Of a stretch of DNA of 47,782 nt, positions 31,486 through 39,682 are shown piece after piece. The stretch spans positions 1 through 47,782 of the forward strand of contig JANXDH010000004.1 in assembly GCA_025059745.1 (NCBI GenBank), in the 5' to 3' direction. The stretch comes from Aigarchaeota archaeon. GTDB lineage: Archaea; Thermoproteota; Nitrososphaeria_A; Caldarchaeales; Calditenuaceae. The notes below the pieces were generated by a model. It did not search any database. It was not told the DNA's origin and saw only the letters and a list, made by a program, of their open reading frames with translations. Positions within the stretch are counted from its first letter, which is position 1. Each line of letters opens with the position of its first letter. Position numbers and translations under genes: made by a program.

Positions 31486-33102
31486 TCAATGAATGGTTTT
31501 CGCTTGTTCCAACTTTTGATTGAGCGCGGCGATGATGAAACCGTTGAAGAGCGGTGATGGTCTACCCGGTCTTGACTTGTACTCGGGGTGAAACTGCCCC
31601 GCGATGAAGAAGGGATGGTCCTTTAACTCAATGATCTCCACTCTTCGTCCGTCGAGAGAGAAACCTGAGAATACAAGTCCCCCCTTAGTGAGTGCACCCC
31701 AATACTCTGGGTTCACCTCGAACCTGTGCCTGTGCCTCTCGTAGACTAGATTAGATCCATAGAGCGAGTGTGCCAAGGTGTTCTCGATGACCTTAACGGG
31801 TTGGCTGCCAAGCCTCATCGTCCCACCCATAGCCCTGACCTCGGTCTGCTCCGGTATCGCGGTCACCACTGGGTGCTCGGTCTCTGGCTCGATCTCCACG
31901 CTATTTGCACCCTCTAGCCCCAAGACGTTTCTGGCGAACTCTATCACTGCGAGCTGCAGACCGAAGCATATCCCCAGATAGGGTATCCGGGACTCTCTCG
32001 CGAACCTTATGGCCTTGAGCTTCCCCTCGGAACCCCTCTTGCCGAAGCCACCGGGGACCAGTATGCCGTCAAGCGACTTTAAAACCGATATCTTGTCCTC
32101 GTCTCGCTCGAATTCCTCAACGTCTATCCAGACTATCTCGACCTTAGTGTCGTTGAAGGCCCCTGCGTGTTTGAGCGCCTCCCTTATGCTGACGTAAGAG
32201 TCCGTGAGGCTCGTGTACTTACCACAGACTCCGATCTTTACTAAGTGTTTGGCCTCCTTGAACCTGCTCACTATCCATTTCCACTCACTGATGCTGGTCT
32301 TTTCGTTCCTCAGGTTGAATCTCTTCGATATGTAGTCGCCGAGCCCCTGCTCCTCCAAGACCAATGGTAGCTCGTATATCGTCTCCACGTCCAAGGAGCA
32401 GAAGACGGCGTCCTTGGGGAGCGTACTGAACAGCGCGATCTTAGACCTGGTCTGGTCGTCTATCATCTTCTTCGACCTAGCTATCACGATGTCTGGCTGG
32501 ATGCCTATCCTCCTCAGCTCGTTGATGCTGTGCTGCAGCGCCTTCGTCTTGAACTCCATAGTGGCTTCTAGGAACACCAAGAGGGCGACGTGCACGAAGA
32601 GCGTCTCCTCCTCAAGCTTCATCTGTCTAGCGGCCTCGTAGAAAGGCTGTCCCTCTATGTCTCCCGCAGTACCTCCTATCTCGACTATCACGAAGTCGGC
32701 GCCACTCCTTGCTGCTACCGACCTGATCCTCCTCTTTATCTCATTTGTGATGTGAGGGATTATCTGAACGCACTGACCTAAGAACTTCCCCTCCCTCTCT
32801 TGGTTGATGACCTCGAGGTAGACCTGCCCGGTGGTCAGGTTGTTATGCCTGCTCATAGGGACGTCGAGGAACCTTTCGTACCATCCGAGATCGAGGTCAG
32901 TCTCACCCCCATCGTCTGTGACGAAGACCTCACCGTGGCTGTAGGGGTTTAGAGTCCCCGCATCGACGTTGACGTAAGGATCGATCTTCAGGAAGTCCAC
33001 CCCGTAACCCCTCCAATGAAGCAACTTGCCTATCGACGCCGCTACCGCACCCTTTCCGACGGAAGATACGACGCCCCCTGTTACGAAGATGTACTTGGGC
33101 AT
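31486..33102 (-). CDS. pyrG: CTP synthase
   Basis: A 538-residue enzyme making CTP from UTP, ATP and glutamine. The N-terminal synthetase domain starts MPKYIFVTGGVVSSVGKG with the usual P-loop, followed by INQEREGKFLGQCVQIIPHIT, and the C-terminal class I amidotransferase domain has the nucleophile cysteine in GICFGLQ and the histidine/glutamate in FHPEYKSRP. The ATG at 33102 is preceded by a TATA-like cttttatatcgg on the minus strand (33119-33130), about 26 bp away, consistent with a leaderless message. Confidence 0.98.
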   Translation of the reverse strand: MPKYIFVTGGVVSSVGKGAVAASIGKLLHWRGYGVDFLKIDPYVNVDAGTLNPYSHGEVFVTDDGGETDLDLGWYERFLDVPMSRHNNLTTGQVYLEVINQEREGKFLGQCVQIIPHITNEIKRRIRSVAARSGADFVIVEIGGTAGDIEGQPFYEAARQMKLEEETLFVHVALLVFLEATMEFKTKALQHSINELRRIGIQPDIVIARSKKMIDDQTRSKIALFSTLPKDAVFCSLDVETIYELPLVLEEQGLGDYISKRFNLRNEKTSISEWKWIVSRFKEAKHLVKIGVCGKYTSLTDSYVSIREALKHAGAFNDTKVEIVWIDVEEFERDEDKISVLKSLDGILVPGGFGKRGSEGKLKAIRFARESRIPYLGICFGLQLAVIEFARNVLGLEGANSVEIEPETEHPVVTAIPEQTEVRAMGGTMRLGSQPVKVIENTLAHSLYGSNLVYERHRHRFEVNPEYWGALTKGGLVFSGFSLDGRRVEIIELKDHPFFIAGQFHPEYKSRPGRPSPLFNGFIIAALNQKLEQAKTIH

Positions 33103-33165
33103 ATATGATATGACAATAACCGATATAAAAGTTCTAATTCCTTAAGGATCAGAGAATCTCGTGTA

Positions 33166-34335
33166 TCAGGAGATCCTCCTGAAGAATTTGAGCTCTCTGT
33201 TGGGGAAGAGGTCCGGGTAGAGTATGGCAGCGATGTCCGCGTACCACTCATCGGTGTATGGGTACCCCAGCTGGAAGTAAGTCTCCGTGAAGACGTAGAC
33301 GCGTCCGTTCCTCACTGCCTTGGAGTTAGCGAGTACTGGGGCCTCTGATACTATGTCCGCGATTCTATTGACTATAGAGCTGTAGATTATGACGTCGACG
33401 TCAGCTGTACGTAAAGCCAGATCCTCTAATGTGACGCGCGGAGAACCTCGTAGGTCTTCAAATACGTAACGAGCGTTCAATTCCTTCAGAGCCTTACCGA
33501 CGTAAGAGTCACCGGCCGCGGCGTACACGGTGCCCCTCCAGACGTTGAACCAAGCGACTTTGACGGGGGGAGCCCTCTCGATATTCTTCTTGATGTCCTC
33601 GATCTTTGAGATCACCCTCTCAACTATCCGGTGAGCCTCGAGCTCCATGTTATAGAACGCAGCGATGAACTTGATCCACTCGAACCTACCCAACGCGGTG
33701 CCCTCACGCCACTCGTTATTTACTGCATACGGTACCTTCAGCTCCTCCAGTTTAGAGACGACTGGGTCGCCTGGGAAAGTGTAGACCATTACCAACTCAG
33801 GCCGCTGAGCGATTATGGCCTCGTAGTCCGGTGAGGAGGCAGATCCGACGTCCCTAATCCTCCCACTCTCCAACCTCTCCTTTATGACCGGTAGGTACCA
33901 CGTGTACTGTTTGCCCCACATGATCGCTATGACGGAATCCAATACCCTAGGATTGTACTCCGCTAACAGAGTGATCAAAGCCACCTGTGTGGCGCTCTGG
34001 AGTATCACCCGCTCCACTGGTATGTAGACTACCGTGCCTCTGACATCGGTCGGTGGAGACCCGCCTCTTGGGACTAGGATGAGGGTCCTGTTGAGTGCGT
34101 CTCTGACGAGCTTGTAGCCGTCCCTGTACTCGACAGAAAAGAGTGTCGAGTGTCCTACGTCCAGCTTAAGTGGCGGTAACTTCGGGGCCTCTACGGTAGG
34201 CGTTACGGTCATGGTGACCGTCGTCGGTGCTCTGACGTTGAGTGAACCGACAAAGAATCCGACGGAGCCGCCTACGATTAAGGAGACGGTTATGGCAATC
34301 ACCAAAGCGACTCGAGTCAACGCATACCTGTTCAT
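33166..34335 (-). CDS. ABC transporter substrate-binding protein (iron-siderophore/cobalamin type), orphan
   Basis: A 389-residue membrane-anchored extracellular protein. An N-terminal hydrophobic segment (8-30) is followed by a threonine-rich linker (TTVTMTVTPTV), then a class III periplasmic-binding fold: VVYIPVERVIL, VLDSVIAIMWGKQYTW, PELVMVYTFPGD, AAAGDSYVGKALKELNARYVFEDLRG and RNGRVYVFTETYFQLG. This family binds ferric siderophores, haem or cobalamin. No permease or ATPase gene is in the window. The promoter carries a palindrome between TATA and start (34342-34354), suggesting regulated expression. Confidence 0.85.
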   Translation of the reverse strand: MNRYALTRVALVIAITVSLIVGGSVGFFVGSLNVRAPTTVTMTVTPTVEAPKLPPLKLDVGHSTLFSVEYRDGYKLVRDALNRTLILVPRGGSPPTDVRGTVVYIPVERVILQSATQVALITLLAEYNPRVLDSVIAIMWGKQYTWYLPVIKERLESGRIRDVGSASSPDYEAIIAQRPELVMVYTFPGDPVVSKLEELKVPYAVNNEWREGTALGRFEWIKFIAAFYNMELEAHRIVERVISKIEDIKKNIERAPPVKVAWFNVWRGTVYAAAGDSYVGKALKELNARYVFEDLRGSPRVTLEDLALRTADVDVIIYSSIVNRIADIVSEAPVLANSKAVRNGRVYVFTETYFQLGYPYTDEWYADIAAILYPDLFPNRELKFFRRIS

Positions 34336-34341
34336 GGATGA

Positions 34342-34354
34342 ATGGATTATCCAT
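34342..34354. promoter_or_regulatory. 13-bp palindromic operator between TATA and start of the binding-protein gene
   Basis: ATGGAT-T-ATCCAT is a perfect inverted repeat placed between the TATA-like element (minus strand, 34356-34366) and the ATG at 34335. A repressor bound here would block polymerase. A further TGGATG/CATCCA pair (34335-34340, 34352-34357) overlaps it, slightly off-centre. A metal-dependent repressor is the likely reader given the gene's family, but that is inference. Confidence 0.5.
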
Positions 34355-34406
34355 CCAATATATGAGGGTTATCGATTGAGTGAAAAAGTTTAAAAAAGCC
34401 TTATAT

Positions 34407-35072
34407 TTAGGAGTTCTCGGATAATTCCTTCAACACCTCGTCCTTTCTCTTTACCTCCGCGTTGTACCAGAACTTCTCGTACTTCAGCGCCTCGTTGTGC
34501 CCCATACCCATCTCACCCTTCGGGTCGTCCATCGCGGATACGCAATCATTAACGATGACGGGTACGTACCCCCTGAACCATGCGTCGGCCGCAGTGTGCT
34601 TGTCACAGCAGTTTGTGTGTAGTCCGGTTATGTAGAGCTTGTCACCCGGTCCGAGGCCCAACTTCTTGAGTAGCGCGTCCATCGCTGTCGGAGTACCACC
34701 GTTGTCCGTGAAGCCGCTGTAGGTACCCTTCTCCACCTCGAACAAGAGCTGACCCTTTGGTATCTTATTGACGTCCTCAATCTTCCAACCCCTCTCCAGG
34801 ACGTAGACGCCCTCTTTCAACAGACCGTTTACGATCTTAGAGCCCTCACTACCTTTCATTGAGTGCGGACCCCATTTCTTCAGCTCGAAGTCCGTAGGGA
34901 GGTGACGGTCGGTGGCGAATATCACGGGGTGACCCTTTTTCAAGAACGCCTCCTGGAGTTCTCTGATCTTAGGGACCAGTTCTAGCCCCTTCTCGTGCGC
35001 CAAGTTAGGATTGTACTTCTTCAGCAAAAAGTCGTTGGTCATATCGACTATTATTAACGCGCGCTTCACCAT
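34407..35072 (-). CDS. Nicotinamidase-like isochorismatase-family hydrolase
   Basis: A 221-residue cysteine hydrolase. The triad is Asp10 (VDMTNDF), Lys115 (FEVEKGTYSGF) and Cys156 (TNCCDKHTAADA). Unlike the enzyme at 202, it also has nicotinamidase-type metal ligands Asp55 and His57 (TDRH) and His70 (WGPHSMKGSEGS), so nicotinamide to nicotinate conversion in NAD salvage is the best guess. It lies between the binding-protein gene and the nitroreductase on the same strand, but 71- and 111-bp gaps argue for separate units. Confidence 0.85.
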   Translation of the reverse strand: MVKRALIIVDMTNDFLLKKYNPNLAHEKGLELVPKIRELQEAFLKKGHPVIFATDRHLPTDFELKKWGPHSMKGSEGSKIVNGLLKEGVYVLERGWKIEDVNKIPKGQLLFEVEKGTYSGFTDNGGTPTAMDALLKKLGLGPGDKLYITGLHTNCCDKHTAADAWFRGYVPVIVNDCVSAMDDPKGEMGMGHNEALKYEKFWYNAEVKRKDEVLKELSENS

Positions 35073-35183
35073 CGATAACTATAACGACGCGGGTTCATAA
35101 TTACCTTTTGAAACCGGCAATTCTGACGAGTCTTAGGTCTGATGTGCAAAGTTTGCGCCCATCAGATATCTCGATATAGGTGA

Positions 35184-35687
35184 TCAGAGTCTCTGACCGA
35201 ATTTGTCGACGTACAACAGCTCGCTCAATGGTCTCCTGCTCTTCTTACCCAGTATCTTTCTCTTCGGGCGGCCGAAACCGACTACGACGTCTATCGAGTA
35301 GTTCTCAGGCACGTTGTAACGTCTCCTCATCTCATCTTCATCGAAACCGGTGTAGATGCATGATACTATACCCCTGTTCCACGCCTCGAGCTGCATGTTG
35401 GTTATAGCACGCCCGGCGTCCATCTTGTGATAGGGGAACTTCCTGTCAGTTAACACTATCACGGCGAAGCTCGCGTCAGCTACCCACTTCCCCGTGGTGC
35501 TAACGGAGGCGAGCTCCCGAAGTTTTTCCCTCCCCTCAATGAGTATGAACCTCCAGTGCTGGGTGTTCTTGCCGCTACCGGCCATCCTGCCAGCATCGAT
35601 TATCGCGATTACGTCGTCCCTGTTCACCGGTTGATCAGAGAACTCTCTGACGTCCAACCTGGTCTTTATTGCTAATGAAGTGTCCAT
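35184..35687 (-). CDS. Nitroreductase-family flavoprotein
   Basis: A 167-residue FMN-dependent oxidoreductase of the nitroreductase fold, about the size of the short archaeal forms. The N-terminal KTRLDVREFSDQPVN and AGSGKNTQHWRFILI are FMN-binding segments, and VVGFGRPKRK is the usual C-terminal loop. The substrate is unknown; members reduce quinones, nitro compounds or flavins, and some dehalogenate. The ATG at 35687 is divergent from the tRNA gene. Confidence 0.9.
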   Translation of the reverse strand: MDTSLAIKTRLDVREFSDQPVNRDDVIAIIDAGRMAGSGKNTQHWRFILIEGREKLRELASVSTTGKWVADASFAVIVLTDRKFPYHKMDAGRAITNMQLEAWNRGIVSCIYTGFDEDEMRRRYNVPENYSIDVVVGFGRPKRKILGKKSRRPLSELLYVDKFGQRL

Positions 35688-35741
35688 GACTATATCGTCG
35701 TAATGACCGCATATAAATTCTTAAAACTTTTCATAGTGACG

Positions 35742-35755
35742 TTTAAACTTAAAAG
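35742..35755 (+). promoter_or_regulatory. TATA box of the tRNA-Gly gene
   Basis: TTTAAACTTAAAAG lies about 30 bp before the first base of the tRNA at 35780, the expected distance for an archaeal promoter giving a short 5' leader for RNase P. Confidence 0.55.
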
Positions 35756-35779
35756 CGTCTAAAGGTCCAGAACACTCTG

Positions 35780-35868
35780 GCGGCCGTAGTCTAGTCAGGT
35801 AGGACGGCGGGGCCCCGTCGTCATTTGGGTATGCCCGCAGGTCCCGGGTTCAAATCCCGGCGGCCGCA
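35780..35868 (+). tRNA. tRNA-Gly(CCC) with a 15-nt intron
   Basis: Acceptor stem GCGGCCG (35780-35786) pairs with CGGCCGC (35861-35867), A73 is at 35868 and CCA is not encoded. The D-stem is GTCT/GGAC, the anticodon stem is GCGGG (35807-35811) with CCCGC (35834-35838), and the T-arm is CCGGG-TTCAAAT-CCCGG. The anticodon loop is 22 bases. GCCC (35812-35815) can pair with GGGT (35827-35830), leaving three-base bulges 35816-35818 and 35831-35833: a bulge-helix-bulge for an intron at the canonical 37/38 site. This removes 35818-35832 and leaves anticodon CCC at 35814-35816. Position 33 is then C rather than U. The acceptor stem fits glycine. Confidence 0.85.
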
Positions 35869-35892
35869 GACTAAACTTGATCTGATTTATTA

Positions 35893-37476
35893 GTGAGCGA
35901 TGAGGGGGAGAGATGGTTGGTCTCCTGGGAGTTAATAGACAAAGCCACCGCCTTCATAGCCGAGGAGATGGGAGTAGCGTTGAAGAGGTCCGCGTTCTCT
36001 CCGAACATCAAGGAGAGGGTCGATCACAGTTGTGCGGTAGTTGATGATGGAGGACGGATTGTAGCTCAGGCAGAGCACATCCCGGTGCACCTAGGGTCCT
36101 TTAGGGTCTGCGTCATGAACCTGATACGGTTCCTCAGTGAGGAGGGGGTCGAGTTAGGAGATGGGGACATGGTCGCATTCAATGACCCTTACATCTCGGG
36201 CACCCACCTGAACGATATGACGGTGGTAGCGCCCGTAATAGTGAAGGGAGAGACCTTCGGTTACGTAATCAACAAGGCCCATCTCGTGGACGTGGGGGGA
36301 CCACTCCCGGGGAGCATAAACCCTAACGCCTCCACCATCTACGAGGAGGGGATCGTAGTGCCTCCCGTACTACTGATGAAGAACGGAAAGATGAGAAGGG
36401 ACGTGCTCGGCCTATTGGCTGCTAACTTCAAGACGCCTGACGTGACCATAGGCGACCTGCTAGCCCAAGTGGCTGCGAATCAGGTGGGGGTGAGGCGCAT
36501 CCAAGAGCTCGTTACCAAATATGGAGCCGACTCGGTGAGGGAGGCATGGGATCAAACTATAGATCATACTAAAGAGCTCGTGATCAGAGAGCTGAGCGCG
36601 TGGCCGCGCGGCGATTACTACGGAGAGGATTACATTGAAGTCGATAACGACGACCTGACTATAAGGGTCAAGTTAAGTATCAGTCCGCACTCTATAGTCG
36701 CAGATTACGAGGGGAGCTCTCGACAGGTTGACCTACCGCTGAACGCGGTCTTCGGTGTGACGTACTCCTCAACCGTCTTCGTCGTGAGGTGCATCCTCAA
36801 CGTGGACGTTGGCGTTAATGAGGGGCTTTACAGTGTCGTCGATGTCCGGGCGGTACCTAGCACTATCGTAAACCCGGTAAGACCCGCCCCGGTCGCTGGA
36901 GGTAACGTCGAGACGTCTCAACGGATTGCAGACGTCATGTTTAGGGCGTTCTCCCAGGCCTTGCCAGGTAGGGTACCAGCTGCGGGGTCAGGTACAATGA
37001 TGAACGTGATGATGGGTGGTAAGTTAGAGTCAGGTGGTTACTGGGCCTACTACGAGACGATCGGGGGCGGAACTGGTGCGAGACCTAACTCAGATGGAGT
37101 CTCGGGCGTCCACGTGAACATGACGAACACGCTAAATACCCCAATCGAGGTGGCAGAACGTACATACCCTCTCTTCTTCACCGGGTACAGGATAAGGGAG
37201 ATGAGTGGGGGACGGGGGAGGTTCAGAGGTGGTGACGGAGTGATCAGGTCCTTTAAGGTACTGGTACCGTGCAGGCTATCCATACTCTCTGACAGGTTCA
37301 AGAGGGGTGCTTGGGGGTTGATGGGCGGTGAGGACGGTGCACCTGGAAAGGTTACGGTGATCAGAGCTAACGGTGAGGTCCTGTCGATGCCCAGCAAGTT
37401 CAGTATAGAACTACGTGTGGGTGACGAGGTGATAATAGAGACGCCAGGGGGTGGAGGTCTCTACTCGAAAGATTAG
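35893..37476 (+). CDS. Hydantoinase B/oxoprolinase-family protein (second HyuB)
   Basis: A 527-residue HyuB-type subunit with metal-site residues His105 and Asp108 (GTHLNDM) and His130 (NKAHLVDVGG), and the glycine-rich C-terminus (GGRGRFRGGDG and IIETPGGGG). It is near the usual length of ATP-dependent hydantoinase or oxoprolinase B subunits and about 155 residues shorter than the copy at 824. Its HyuA partner is probably the gene at 39683, 2.2 kb away on the other strand. The substrate (hydantoin, 5-oxoproline or similar cyclic amide) cannot be told. GTG start at 35893, 24 bp after the tRNA. Confidence 0.9.
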   Translation: MSDEGERWLVSWELIDKATAFIAEEMGVALKRSAFSPNIKERVDHSCAVVDDGGRIVAQAEHIPVHLGSFRVCVMNLIRFLSEEGVELGDGDMVAFNDPYISGTHLNDMTVVAPVIVKGETFGYVINKAHLVDVGGPLPGSINPNASTIYEEGIVVPPVLLMKNGKMRRDVLGLLAANFKTPDVTIGDLLAQVAANQVGVRRIQELVTKYGADSVREAWDQTIDHTKELVIRELSAWPRGDYYGEDYIEVDNDDLTIRVKLSISPHSIVADYEGSSRQVDLPLNAVFGVTYSSTVFVVRCILNVDVGVNEGLYSVVDVRAVPSTIVNPVRPAPVAGGNVETSQRIADVMFRAFSQALPGRVPAAGSGTMMNVMMGGKLESGGYWAYYETIGGGTGARPNSDGVSGVHVNMTNTLNTPIEVAERTYPLFFTGYRIREMSGGRGRFRGGDGVIRSFKVLVPCRLSILSDRFKRGAWGLMGGEDGAPGKVTVIRANGEVLSMPSKFSIELRVGDEVIIETPGGGGLYSKD

Positions 37477-37481
37477 TCGAT

Positions 37482-38441
37482 TTACATCTGGCTCACTATA
37501 CCTGGTATCCTCGGGAACGGTTGAACCTCGCCGACGTGTTTCGCACCGACTATGTACGCGATGAACCTCTCTATTCCGAGTCCCGCACCCGATGAGGGTT
37601 TCAGCTTACCCTTCTTGGCGATCTCCAGCAGGGTCCTGAAATCGTCCTGTCTGAGGCCGTCCCTCTCGATCTTCGCGATCATCTTCTCGTACTCGTACTC
37701 CCTCTCAGCACCCGAGATGACCTCACCGTAGCCCTCTGGGAGAAAGAGGTCGAAGTTGCGCCACTCACCGGTCTTCAAGTCCTCATAGTCGTAGAACTCC
37801 CGGGGTATGTCCGTCACCCACACGGGCTCCGTGATGTCCTTGGGGAGCGCGGTGTCCCATGACTGACCGTACTTCCTCTCCAGCTCCCTCCTGCTGAGGA
37901 CGCGGAAGGGGGGACTGAAACCTTTTAGATCCCTCCCTAGCTTCTTCAGGTCTTCGCCCATATCGGCCTTGACTCGTTTGATGGCCTCTGTCATGATGCG
38001 CTCGTAGACCCTGAAGACGTCCTGCATCTTCGCGTAGGCCATCTCGACCTCAAGCTGGGTGAACTCGTAGAGGTGACGTCCGGTCGCACCCCGTTCCTTC
38101 TTCTCTATCCTTATGTTCGGCGATATGATGAAGAACTTTGGAGGACCGAGCGACACTAAGACCCTCTTGTGGACGATCATCGATTGCATGGTCTTGACCT
38201 TCTCGCCGTATATCTCCACCTCTATCCTCTTCTCTATGCTCGCGCCGGGGTCCGGCCAGAGCGGGTCCGTCGTCCTGGAGAGCATGATCGGTAGGAACCA
38301 CTCGAACCCCATGCCCACCAGCTCATCGGTCATCGTCTTGAGGACCTTCGTGCCCACCTTGTAGTACGTCAGCCTCCTCTCGTCGCCGAGTGACTCTATC
38401 GAGGTCAAGACTTCTATCTCTTTACTCATCACGTGTCTCAT
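37482..38441 (-). CDS. Archaeal asparagine synthetase A, AsnRS-related (AS-AR type)
   Basis: A 319-residue class II synthetase core without the N-terminal OB-fold anticodon-binding domain of Asp/AsnRS. Motif 2 is FFIISPNIRIEKKERGATGRHLYEFTQLEVEMAY and motif 3 GAGLGIERFIAYIVG. This truncated AsnRS form is known in archaea (Pyrococcus) as an ammonia-dependent asparagine synthetase. A role in tRNA charging is unlikely without the anticodon domain. The ATG at 38441 lies 26 bp from a TATA-like tatttatacggc on the minus strand (38462-38473), supporting this start rather than the internal Met5. Confidence 0.88.
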   Translation of the reverse strand: MRHVMSKEIEVLTSIESLGDERRLTYYKVGTKVLKTMTDELVGMGFEWFLPIMLSRTTDPLWPDPGASIEKRIEVEIYGEKVKTMQSMIVHKRVLVSLGPPKFFIISPNIRIEKKERGATGRHLYEFTQLEVEMAYAKMQDVFRVYERIMTEAIKRVKADMGEDLKKLGRDLKGFSPPFRVLSRRELERKYGQSWDTALPKDITEPVWVTDIPREFYDYEDLKTGEWRNFDLFLPEGYGEVISGAEREYEYEKMIAKIERDGLRQDDFRTLLEIAKKGKLKPSSGAGLGIERFIAYIVGAKHVGEVQPFPRIPGIVSQM

Positions 38442-38728
38442 GGGAGATTCATCTTATATCGCCGTATAAATACCTGTCGTTTTGACTAAAGTTCCGTCAA
38501 ATTTCCGTTATTGTTACATAAAGAAGAGTAAAATTTGTTAATTTTGACGTAAAAGAAACCTTATATGTGACTCTTATAAAGTACTCAGTTTCCGGCGGAT
38601 AATATTGAAGATGCTTCTATTTTTTCCCTAATTTATTTATGAATTTTAAAAAACCTTAACAAACACCTTCATTAATTATAACCTTGGTCAATAAGTTTAA
38701 AAATAGGTTAAATCTAGTTCAGGGAAAG
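38442..38728. other. AT-rich noncoding gap with several promoter-like elements
   Basis: This 287-bp stretch is far richer in A and T than the rest of the window and has no open frame of note on either strand. It holds the AsnA-type promoter (38462-38473) and TATA-like runs for the plus strand near 38560, 38573, 38630 and 38690, the last suiting the oxidoreductase at 38729. TTTGAC/GTCAAA (38481-38486 and 38496-38501) is a perfect short inverted repeat. I see no tRNA or snoRNA-like box in it. Confidence 0.5.
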
Positions 38729-39676
38729 ATGGGAGAAATAGGTATAGCGCTCCGAAACTTCTCCTCTCCGGAGGATGGCCAGCCAGACGTCGAGGGACTG
38801 ATCCGGATGGCCAGAAGGGCGGAGGAGCTGGGCCTCGATATAGTGTGGACGTGGGACCACGTGATACTCGGTTCGAGAAAGGTCTTTCCGATCTTGGACC
38901 CGTTCCTCTTGCTATCGGCGATATCTTCGAGAACTCACCGCGTGAAGCTCGGGACTATGTTACTGGTCTCTCTCAGGAACCCGGTACAACTAGCGAAGGA
39001 GATAGCGACTCTGGACTACATCTCGAGGGGTAGGTTGATGATAGGTGGTATAGCGGGGTGGTACGAGAGAGAGTTCAAGGCCATGGGTGTAGAGTACTCG
39101 AAGAGAGGGAGGTTGCTCGAGAGGAACTTTAGTATCATCAGGGAGTTGCTCGCTAATAATTCAGTCACTATGAAAGTAGATAACCTCGACCTGGATAACG
39201 TAACTATTGAACCCAAATCCCTGCAGAGGCCCTCACCACTCATGTTGATGGGAGGGTACTCAGATAACGTCCTGAGGAGAATTGCCAAGTTAGCTGATGG
39301 TTGGGTATCTTACTGCTACACGCCCGAGTCATTCAGGGCCAATTGGGGAAAGATACTTCAATACGCTAGAGAGTATGGACGCGATCAGTCGTCATTGACT
39401 AATCTCGCGATCATTCCGCTCTGCGTATCTAAGGACCGGGAGGTTGGCATGAGTCGGTTGAAGGCCTTTGCATCGAAGGGGTATCTGGACTTCCCCTCTT
39501 GGAGCAGCGCGACTCTCGACAGTTCCATTGTCGGAGGCGTGGAGGAGTGCAGGGATAGACTTACCTCCTACTTCGAGAACGGTATGGAGAAGATCGTGCT
39601 GGTACCGTGCGACTACGACTTGGAGCAGATCGAGGTGCTGGGTAAGGAATTGGTCCCTGGCCTCATCAAGAGGTGA
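38729..39676 (+). CDS. Luciferase-like flavin/F420-dependent oxidoreductase
   Basis: A 315-residue TIM-barrel LLM-family protein: MGEIGIALRNF at the start, WTWDHVILG, VKLGTMLLVSLRNPVQLAKEIATLDYISRGRLMIGGIAGWYEREFKAMG and LMLMGGYSDNVLRRIAKLADGW. These are typical of F420- or FMN-dependent enzymes of the family, and the substrate is unknown. The frame is open to 38684, but ATG at 38729 gives the family N-terminus and follows agggaaag and a TATA-like tttaaaaat by about 30 bp. It is convergent with HyuA after 6 bp. Confidence 0.88.
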   Translation: MGEIGIALRNFSSPEDGQPDVEGLIRMARRAEELGLDIVWTWDHVILGSRKVFPILDPFLLLSAISSRTHRVKLGTMLLVSLRNPVQLAKEIATLDYISRGRLMIGGIAGWYEREFKAMGVEYSKRGRLLERNFSIIRELLANNSVTMKVDNLDLDNVTIEPKSLQRPSPLMLMGGYSDNVLRRIAKLADGWVSYCYTPESFRANWGKILQYAREYGRDQSSLTNLAIIPLCVSKDREVGMSRLKAFASKGYLDFPSWSSATLDSSIVGGVEECRDRLTSYFENGMEKIVLVPCDYDLEQIEVLGKELVPGLIKR

Positions 39677-39682
39677 CCCGAG

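Noticed and set aside
35812-35833. Other splice sites or anticodons (Trp CCA, Tyr GTA, Thr CGT) for the tRNA
   Set aside because: They need a non-canonical intron position or break the anticodon stem or variable loop length; only removal of 35818-35832 fits both the bulge-helix-bulge and a normal cloverleaf.
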